A stretch of DNA of 25,386 nt from Tubiluchus corallicola. Its lineage: Eukaryota; Priapulida; Priapulimorpha; Priapulimorphida; Tubiluchidae. The DNA lies in the NCBI GenBank assembly GCA_030141605.1, contig JAQGDQ010001792.1, positions 1 to 25,386 on the forward strand, in the 5' to 3' direction. The position numbers were made by a program, and so were the translations under genes. Of this stretch, positions 17,850 to 25,386 are shown piece by piece; the stretch's first letter is position 1, and each line of letters starts with the position of its first letter. The notes beneath the pieces are model-generated. The model was not told the origin of the DNA and made no database searches. It worked only from the letters and a program-made list of their open reading frames with translations.

Positions 17850-20721
17850 ATGGATATCACATATACAATGAATGCAGTTATCTTGGCTGGTTTGCTATTG
17901 CTGCTGGTTACTTTGTGTGGTTCAAGCGCAGTTAATGAGACTGGATACGCCACACTCCTCAGGGCAGCACAGGTAAGTGTTTAGCACAAACCATAATTCA
18001 AGTATTTTCAATAAACTTATTTTTAGTTCCAGCAACTGATGGTGATCTTTAAAGGTCAAAAGTTAAGCATACCAGACAATTTCTGGCAGCCACGGGTTTC
18101 CTGTAACAGCCTTTATATTTGCTTTACCATTGTCTCAGGTTTCATGGGAAGGCTAGATAACAATGACTATTAGGCCTTTATACTCATGCATGTCAGTGAT
18201 GAAGAATTTCGTGCAACAGAGAAATGAGAGCGAGGCGGTCTTAACAGCTGAAAGTAAACATTTTCTTTTTTCAAATATTTCATCTACCAATTACAATTTA
18301 CTGTTCTCAGACTTTATTGAGTCGAAACAGGAAAGTGCCATCCTCAACTACGATATGCGAAAACAACTTACTTTTAAAACACCAAAATATGTTTTAAATT
18401 ATAGTTTATCAGTGCAAAGTCCACTTGGGGCTAGTTGTAATGGGCAATATAGCCATTTTACTAATTATACATGTTGCAATTACGATTTTAACGATTCCAG
18501 TTACTAATCCATCACCTATCTGCAATTACCATTACAGTTTATTCAACATTTCTTTTTTTATTATTGATAAAAAATTGATTAGAATTAAATTTATTGCTAG
18601 ACATTATATTTAACAATTTTGTTGTTGAAAGTTTGACTGGTACTTTTCAGACAAAACAAATGAAATTTCTCTGTTCTGGAATGGTTGCCATGTTGTATTT
18701 GTGTATTGGCTTGTTTCTATACTTATCGGTACAATTGATCTTGGTTCATTGAAAACAAATCTCGCCTGATAACGGAATATAACTACCACTATTTCAACGG
18801 GCCCCAGGCTGAGTTACAACGTACTTCGAGTGAGGAGCTTGTAGTTGCATTTTTGTTTTCTTGATATCTCTATCACTTTGTAACCATTTACTATGTTATT
18901 GGCAACATGTGTACAGGCTTTGTGTACCTTGTCTTGGTGTTAGTCTATGACATGGTCACTAAGCGTTTATGTATTTGCAAAAGGAAATATGCGAAATGGT
19001 ACAGCCTTCCCAGGTGTCCCCTACTAAGAGTTTTTACAGTTAGCTAAAACCTAACCGAGTTTATTTTTTCTTGTTCACAAGCAAGATTCTGCCAGTAAAT
19101 CACTCTGTGCAGAGACTAATGCAAAAGTTACTGAACTGTTGCAGCAGACGGCTTTGTTTTAAACATATGTCACCCGACTGTAGTAATTAAGACGCATTGC
19201 CACGATAAACCTAACCTTTGATCAACAGCAACCGTTGTCAAAGTGTCAAAGCAGAGTGTTAAAAAGCCTTGAAGAGCAATCCTAGCAGCATTTCTCATGA
19301 AAATGAAACGTTTTTTTCTATGGGGAATTTCATAGTGAGGACGCGAGGCGAAATTCTTCTTCTAGTTCATCATGAGGAAATCTTCCACCCATTAGAAGAC
19401 ATGCGTCCTCCTCATGAGTAACTTTGTTGCATGATAGAAATGCTGCACATTCCCTTTCATCCTTGCAGAATTCAATCTTCAATTTAAATACTCAATTACT
19501 TATTTCTTATTTAATGAACAACAGTTAATACATTTTAGTGTAAAATTCTAATATTTAATATTTCGTTTAACAGATTTTGTGTGTTATCAATGCAGCTTCG
19601 ATGGCAGCAACTCTTCTGCTAGCGCAAGCTCTGTATGCTATAAGACCGTATGTAAGTGATATAAATTTCGAAACGAAATAAAGCTTTATTTACGAAAAAT
19701 GTTTTTTCTGCTTCTAGGGTGATACTAGATCGTGTGGTGCTTGCTGCTTAAATGGTGGTCAGTACCACAATGGACACTGTTACAATTTCCATTTCAAACA
19801 TATTACTTTCTGGAGGGCTGTGGTCAGCTGCAAGATGACAGGAGGTAATCTGGTTGCCGTAGACACAGCCAAAGAACTGCAGTTCTTAAAGAATTTCCTG
19901 CCTGTTAGTAGTAAGTAATTTAAATTATCTCTTTTTTACTCAGAGCTGACTACAAGTCCTGTCTGATTTATTAAACACAAGGAAGAGCTGTCCAATGTCT
20001 ATGTATAAACTAGTAGGGTTAGGACTTAGCTGATTAACAAGATTAGATTGGACAGGATCAGGTCGGATTAGATTGCATTGGAGAAGGTTAAGCGAAGAGA
20101 GGTTAGCTACTGTTAGGTAAGATTGTATTAGATTAAAGTGAGTTAGATCACATCATCATTGTTAATGGCCAAGGGTTCGTACATCTCAATTGCATCTGCA
20201 GTTGTGTATCAATGTCCTTTATTTTCAGTTAAATCTACTGTTAAATCGTTAGCAAATCTGTCAAATATTGCTTGTCATCTTATGAAATTATTACTGTCCA
20301 AACTAATCTGATGTGATCTGTTCTGATCTGATCTGATCCGAGCCGAACTGATCCGATCCAATCCAATCCATCCTATCCCAACCTAACCTAACTTAACCCA
20401 AGATAAAATAGCTTGTCAATTTATTTTTGTTTTTTCATCCTCCCTAAATGTAATTTATCTCATCGACACTTAAATTTGCAATTTTTCACTGTAGCTTCCA
20501 ACAAGGCGGGTGGCTTGTGGATTGGTGCAACTGATTACCTCAAAGAAAAGGAATGGAGATGGATAGCCAATGGTCAAGCCCTCGAAGTTAATGGCTGGCT
20601 GAATACAGCTAACAGCGATGCACGAAATTGTGCTGTTATGTTATTTGAAACATTGAAGTGGGACGACGCTAATTGTGATGCAAATCAGAGGGGATTTATC
20701 TGTGAATCTGATGCTACATAA
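17850..20721 (+). CDS. Secreted C-type lectin-like protein, gene B
   Basis: Exons are 17850-17972, optional 19574-19651, 19718-19910 and 20495-20721. Donors are all GTAAGT and acceptors are TTTAACAG, CTTCTAG and TTTCACTGTAG. Without the optional exon the product is 180 residues; with it, 206. The start context GGCAATGG is the same as in gene A. The signal peptide (MDITYTMNAVILAGLLLLL) precedes an NET glycosylation site and a C-type lectin-like domain: CCLNGGQYHNGHCY, FWRAVVSC, GLWIGATDY, EWRW, NCAVM, KWDDANC, GFICE. Compared with A it has four extra residues carrying two extra cysteines (RSCGACC) and WDD in place of WND. Neither gene has an EPN/QPD motif. It is extracellular by family, with no ligand predictable. 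Placement in a tandem array suggests an expanding recognition family. Confidence 0.87.
18000..19030. other. Gene B intron 1, 5' part
   Basis: The first 170 bases match gene A intron 1 (10920-11080). The uninterrupted ACAATGACTATTAGG at 18160 is the empty site of gene A's solo LTR. The open frame 18163-18507 is entirely intronic, lacks an acceptor or domain and is not conserved in gene A. Nothing else is recognisable. Confidence 0.55.
19030..19245. repeat. Extra dispersed copy of the unit-upstream repeat inside intron 1 of gene B
   Basis: CTTGTTCACAAGCAAGATTCTGCC and onward (TACTGAACTGTTGCAG, CACCCGACTGTAGTAATTAAGA, TAAACCTAACCTTTGATCAACAG) matches, with more divergence, 16335-16540 and 23445-23640. 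It has the same orientation as the other copies. It shows that this segment is a repeat in its own right, not only part of the lectin unit. Confidence 0.65.
19574..19651 (+). CDS. Optional hydrophobic exon 2 of gene B
   Basis: This 78-base segment has a good acceptor (TTTAACAG) and donor (TAT/GTAAGT). It is phase 0 at both ends and adds 26 mostly hydrophobic residues (ILCVINAASMAATLLLAQALYAIRPY is the whole exon product, shown here as two words: ILCVINAASMAAT, LLLAQALYAIRPY). It could be a cassette exon. Alternatively, its internal ATG (19601) could start a transcript with a second signal peptide, MAATLLLAQALYA. In gene A the matching exon is destroyed. Confidence 0.55.
20028..20400. repeat. 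Inverted repeat with GATTAGATTGG / CCTAACC motifs, intron of gene B
   Basis: This is the counterpart of 14541-14785 in gene A. The left arm is 20040-20150 and the right arm 20300-20400 (CTGATCCGATCCAATCCAATC, AACCTAACCTAACTTAACC). Between the arms, gene B has about 110 bases (roughly 20130-20245) missing in gene A, so the loop is longer. Confidence 0.7.
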
Positions 20722-21401
20722 ATCAAGGTTTCTCTCAGTGGAAGAACTGTGTGGTTATAGTTTATGTGCAAATGTTCATACACTTCATTCGTTTTTCTGG
20801 ATGCATTGGGAAACAAAACGATGGTTTTATTCAACTTATAACAATGTTACAATGTTAGATTTTAAACAGAAAATATTTTTGTGTTTATTACTGTATATTT
20901 TTCACAAATTCTTTCCTGTTCTGTACTGTATTTATAGTATTGGCAGTTTATAAGCCTATGTCAACAATAACGAAGAGATGTTTCAAAAGTCACAATACAC
21001 TTTGATTTCTAATTATCCTTGTAAATTTTCCTTAAAAGTGAGCAAGCTCTTTCATGAATCAAAAGGGGGATTGGGCATGTTTATTGACTTTTAACCGTTG
21101 CTATGGTAACGACAATAATCCTAAAAACGAGGTACAAAATCAGCCTAGCAAAAGGTCATTCAACCAACAACTTAAATTAATAATATTATTTTTTACCCAG
21201 GGTTTTGTTCACTGTATAAATTTTCATACTTTTTGGTTGGTTTGTTAAAAATATAGAAAATGTAAAGTGTGTAGTGACTTATAAGACACTGAATTTTAAC
21301 AAAGTAGTCTAATAAGTTTTTATCATTATTTAAATTGCCAGTTTTTGAGTGTTTCATTCTTTGTTTTCAATGTTATTTAGTTTTGTTACATTTGCAATAA
21401 A
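20722..21401 (+). other. 3' UTR of gene B with poly(A) signal
   Basis: The UTR is conserved with gene A except for an additional block (about 20757-21094). The poly(A) signal AATAAA at 21396-21401 matches the one in A. The short open frames here have no domain and appear only by chance. Confidence 0.6.
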
Positions 21402-21945
21402 TATTTTTAAACAACAATAATAATTAGCAAATGGCTATTATTTGTGACAGTGCCAGGAAGTGAAGGTTTGCTATTTTGTTCTCTGCCATTGCTAACAGAG
21501 GTCAAACGGCAGAATACTGTTGTTCTTTTCACCAAGGCGTGCTCGTGGTCTTGCTTCCTGTACCATCAATTTTTTATACTTTCAGATTCGTTTGGAATTA
21601 TTTAACTCCTTCAGGACCACGCCATTCAAAATAGATCCTAAAATACCGATGAATTTTCTGCTACTGTATGAGCACAGACATAACTAAATGATTAAAATAA
21701 GGTACTGTTCTATTCAAGAGAGTATCCAACCGTGCTATTGGTTTAAGCATTTATAAGTGATTTAAAAGGGTGAAATTAAGAAAAACATGCCCACTTCAGG
21801 TACTCGAACTTAGCCTATTCAGTAACTTTTCCTGGCGTGATCGTACACACTAATTTATTGATGGCCTACTTGCTACAGCACAAGCTGTGTAGTGTTTTGC
21901 TGCTATATTCCATGAAAATCAACCGATCAGCCTAGGGCAAATTAA
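21402..21945. repeat. 3' flank of gene B, shared with gene A
   Basis: It aligns with 15471-16250 and holds the empty site of the fold-back element (CAAGCTGTGTAGTGTTTTGC near 21886-21900). No gene is seen. Confidence 0.65.
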
Positions 21946-23370
21946 GGTCGTTTCATTTTTTAACAGGAATTTATACTCTAAAATAGGGTACACTTGGGGC
22001 AAAGTGTATATGAGTGTTGTGACTGGATAGTTGACATTTTCTGCATTAGCCAATTTCACACAAGTGATACTGTACATTGTTACAGTGCAAACACTGTAGT
22101 TACTGAAAGCTTTTTTTCAATTTTTTCATTAAAAATCGATTTTTAATTTGTATAAGGTAAGCTAATGCATTTCACATATAATTTTGCATGAATGTCCCAA
22201 TGTGTGAGGAGTAGAAGCCTTATCTTATTAACAAAAATTATCAAAATAATCTATTCACTGTTTAGTGAGACAAAATTTGTGCCATTGTTTTAGCCTACAG
22301 TCCTATAATTGTCCATCCAGCAAAATGACAAGACTGCTGTTTTGTGGGACCATTAGTGGCTATCTGTTGCCGTTGATTGTTTGATCCACTTTGCATCCTT
22401 TTATGTTGTGGTTTTGCTCATGATCGTGGTGTTAGTGCATTGGTTACAAAGTTAAAAGTTAAATCGGTAGGAAATATGCCAAACTGCAGGTTTACCGTTT
22501 GACATTCAGTTATTTTAAGATAAGTCACCCTTTCTAACTTGACTGTTCCAAATGCAGCTCTATGATAAAGGATAATTTTCCCAATGAGACAAGTCTGCCA
22601 ACCTTAGAAGCAGTTTAGAAGTCTGTATTGCCAGAGACCAATGAACTAATTAGAGAGTTTACTGACTGACTGCCAGTTAGTTACTCAGTGTCTCAGCCTT
22701 TGTGACAGCCAATGCCTCACTAGACTAGAAAGAATTTTTTAAATTAGGTGACATTTTTAGTGCCACGGTTGGTACAGAAAATTACTAAGTCAGCGTCGTA
22801 ATTTTTAGCTTGGTGTCAGCCCCAACGAGGAACAAAAGAAATATACTAAAAAAATCAATAACCGTATAACACAGTACTGCCTTAGAGATTCTGTTATTAG
22901 TTTTTAGTTTTTAGGAATTCACTATTTGTACTGGCTTCAGCAATATAGCTCTAAGGCATTTGACCGTTACAAATAATTCATTCTGTTAATCTTTCTATTC
23001 ATAACTTTGTGTACTTCAGTGCACTGTCATATGACACGTGCATGAAACTGAAACGATGTGAGTCACTCCAACTGGCAAATGCCTTAGTTTTTATAGACAC
23101 ACTCTATATGGGTTGGCTACAGCGATGTACTACCTTTAGTTAACCACTGCAGTAGTATTAATACAATAGCCAATGGAGGTATGCTAAATCAATATTACTT
23201 TATTTTTTTGCACATTGTATACATATTTTCATAACGCTAGGAACGATTCGTTGTTTTATAGGAAACAATACTACATGTCATAAGCCTTTTCACAGTTCCA
23301 GGGATTGATGATGATCGTGAAACGGTCAATGATTAAGATGAAACGGTCCAAAATCTTTTGCATACACTTT
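21946..23370. mobile_element. Block present only between gene B and unit 3, possible DNA-element relic
   Basis: Downstream of gene A the flank runs directly from AAATTAAG (near 16245) to CATCACCTCACAGCCCGAG. Downstream of gene B about 1.4 kb of other sequence lies between the matching points. Weak inverted ends are visible: GGTCGTTTCAT at 21947 and TGAAACGGTCC at 23339, with a second TGAAACGGTC at 23318. No transposase frame is present and no clear target duplication was found, so the nature of the block is open. No gene is seen in it. Confidence 0.35.
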
Positions 23371-23375
23371 ACATC

Positions 23376-24480
23376 ACCTCTCACCCCGAGCTATTGTAAT
23401 AGTAACAGTTTTACCAGCTAGATAAAACTTTGATTATTTCATTTTTTTGTCCCAAGCAAGATCCTGCTGGTAAATAGGTCTACGCCAAGACTAACGGATA
23501 ATTAAGTGAGTCCACGTGAAACAACAGTAGTAACTGAACTGATGCGGCATTCGGAATTGTTTCACCCACATGTCATGTGACTATTGTAGTTAAGATATTT
23601 TGCTGTGGTACACTTAACCTTTAACCTATAACAGTTGTGCATGTGCACAATGAAAGTGTGAAAAGGCTTATCATTATTATTAATAGTACTCTCTGCACAA
23701 GTGTTTGGAATGCTAGTTTCGTGTAATCATTTATGAGATAAATAAAGACCACGTATTTTAAATAGTCAAAATTGTTTTATTGTGAACGAATTCTTTTTAT
23801 AACAATGATCTGATTACTTATACTATTGCAAGAACAATGGCTGTAAGTATGCCATTATTGCAAAACAATGCTTCTAATAATAGAACGTGCAGCAGTAATT
23901 TCAATCATATCGCATTTATTTCAAAGCTGGTGACTTGTACGTGTGGAACAAATTTTATGCAGGTAAGTATTCGAAACATTTAAATGTGGACTTTACTCGA
24001 AAATAGGATTCTCTTATTCTACCCTTTCACGGTAAAAGACAGTAAGTTATTTTTTGCAATTTTTCAGAAATAAATGAAAACATTTGTGAATCGCATCATC
24101 AAATTGGCTATAATGAGTATAAGTTAATCGTATTTTGGCAACAGTGACATAATTTCAATTAGAAAATTTAAAACTAATTTACATTTGTAACTTTTTGCTG
24201 AATTTTGTACTAGCTGTCTTTGCAGCAAGTATATGTTTTCTTGGTAAAAGACAGTAAGTCTGTTTACGTCATTCATGTTTAATTCAGCGTTAAATGAATG
24301 CATAAGTGCCATAGATTGTAATTATTAAGCAATATAGAATTCAAAGGATAAAATGTTATTTTTTATTTAAATAAATTGACTTTGTGAAGCATGCACAAGG
24401 AAGCTACTGTAAGAGACTAACGATCTGTATAGCTCAACTCGTCATTTTATGATAGAATTCGTTAGTTTTTTTCGAATTAT
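23376..24480. repeat. Unit 3 upstream block
   Basis: This is a near-identical second copy of 16272-17393. It is in the same orientation, about 7.1 kb to the right, which matches the roughly 7.1-kb distance between exon 1 of gene A and exon 1 of gene B. It contains no conserved open frame. A GCAG/GTAAGT donor-like site (23962/23963) is shared with unit 2 (16859/16860). Confidence 0.85.
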
Positions 24481-25250
24481 CTTTCTAACATGTAATCTTT
24501 GTAATTAGGATCAAACACGATGCCCCAAATCACACAAAATGCTTATTAAAAACAAAGGGAAGCATTATGAAACTACACCATGATGTTATGTTTGTGTCCA
24601 AATCCACACAGTCACTACTCATGCAGAAGTTGTTATAGAACTGTCTCACATTTGTTAGGAGTCCTATCCTAGAGAAGTGGACAACGCAGCCAGTCATATC
24701 AATGACACTAGTGAGCAATATGTTAGTGTTGGACTATGATGAAGCAGAAAAAATGTCAGCTAAAAAAATTATCGTAAAGACTAGTCAAAAATGGAAAAAG
24801 CAAGCTCACCCAATAAGCTCGTGGGCAAACAATATAAATCGAAAGAAATTCAAATTTCAAATGTTTTGTTGTTGTCATGCATAAGATGTTGAATATTGTA
24901 GTACTGCAGAAACTAACACATCTTAACTAAGAGGTGTTTTTTGTGCCATGCGTTCCTAAAATGTATATGCTAGTGCTCGAGTAACTAGCAAAGAGTGAAA
25001 TGCATCATGTAACAGTGTAAACCTAATGGTAAGAACGCAAAATTGTGCTTGGGAAGAAATTGTGCTTTTATGTAAGTCATTCTTCTTTCCTTTCAATATT
25101 TTTAAATAGCCAGTGACAAAAATATCTGGCAATCTATAGTTTAAAATTTTTGCCAGTTTGTTTCGTTCATGAAGCCACAAATTGCGGCCGTTTTTTGCGC
25201 CCTGAGCCCGACTCTCCTTTTTCGACATGATGGGATAAAGATAAACAATT
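24481..25250. other. Unit 3 DNA with no match in unit 2
   Basis: Sequence diverges from unit 2 after TTTTTTCGAATT and rejoins it near 25320 (GCGAAAC, CAACAAC). Short open frames on both strands (for example 24702-24884 and 25228-24956) have no recognisable domain. I see no gene. Confidence 0.45.
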
Positions 25251-25386
25251 TTTTTAAAGAATCACCCTGAGTTGGATTTATGGTACTGCAGCAGAATAAC
25301 TCTTTTTTATGCATTATTTTTGCGAAACACAACAACCCTTAAACATTCAGCTCTAGCATTAAAACGTACCACAATTATAAGAGATA
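25251..25386. repeat. Start of the proximal upstream region of a third lectin gene
   Basis: The stretch GTACTGCAGCAGAATAACTC followed by TTAAACATTCAGCTCTAGCA matches 8637-8720 of unit 1 and 17400-17430 of unit 2. By the same spacing, exon 1 of a third lectin copy would begin roughly 450 to 2,000 bases past the window edge. The gene itself is not in view. Confidence 0.6.

Noticed and set aside
18163-18507. 114-codon open frame in gene B intron 1
   Set aside because: It is intronic, lacks a matching acceptor and donor, has no domain and is not conserved in gene A.
24702-25335. Short open frames near the right edge
   Set aside because: They overlap on both strands, show no motif and fall in a block with no counterpart in unit 2.
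1-25386. CRISPR array, tRNA or rRNA genes, bacterial-type operons
   Set aside because: No regularly spaced repeats with unique spacers, no cloverleaf pattern noticed by eye, and eukaryotic splice signals throughout.

Overview
This is a metazoan genomic window. It has long AT-rich introns with GTAAGT donors and polypyrimidine-AG acceptors, secreted C-type lectin exons, and many degenerate transposable elements. An arthropod, perhaps a crustacean, is my best guess. The reasons are a mariner relic whose ends resemble a family common in arthropod genomes, TTAGG-like motifs in introns, and a leucine-rich-repeat exon of a kind frequent in crustaceans. The sequence does not prove this.

Layout: 1-1037 is undefined flank. 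About 1038-5960 is a decayed, 3'-truncated Ty3/Gypsy retrotransposon. Its order is LTR, primer-binding site, gag, zinc knuckle, protease, integrase, reverse transcriptase. Integrase before reverse transcriptase is the unusual Gmr1-like arrangement. About 6120-6510 is GT-rich low-complexity DNA plus microsatellites, and a CA-rich patch near 6710-6800 is partly its complement. 6759-7477 is probably the last exon of a leucine-rich-repeat gene ending in a GPI-anchor-like tail.

From about 7830 to the end lies a tandem array of one ancestral unit. Unit 1 (about 7830-16270) carries lectin gene A, exons 10766-10888, 14255-14435 and 14877-15103. Unit 2 (about 16270-23370) carries lectin gene B, exons 17850-17972, optional 19574-19651, 19718-19910 and 20495-20721. 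Unit 3 starts near 23370, and its exons should lie just past the right edge. Both genes encode a signal peptide and a single long-form C-type lectin-like domain split by a phase-1 intron, and both lack the EPN/QPD sugar-binding triplet. B has two extra cysteines and an extra in-frame hydrophobic exon that is ruined in A.

Comparing the units reveals insertions directly: a 1.5-kb solo LTR with ACAAT duplications in intron 1 of A, a 241-bp fold-back element with TGCAG duplications downstream of A, and an internally deleted mariner upstream of A. I found no bacterial-type operon, CRISPR array or RNA gene. The most interesting biology is the diverging lectin array with a possible alternative leader exon, and the Gmr1-like element.
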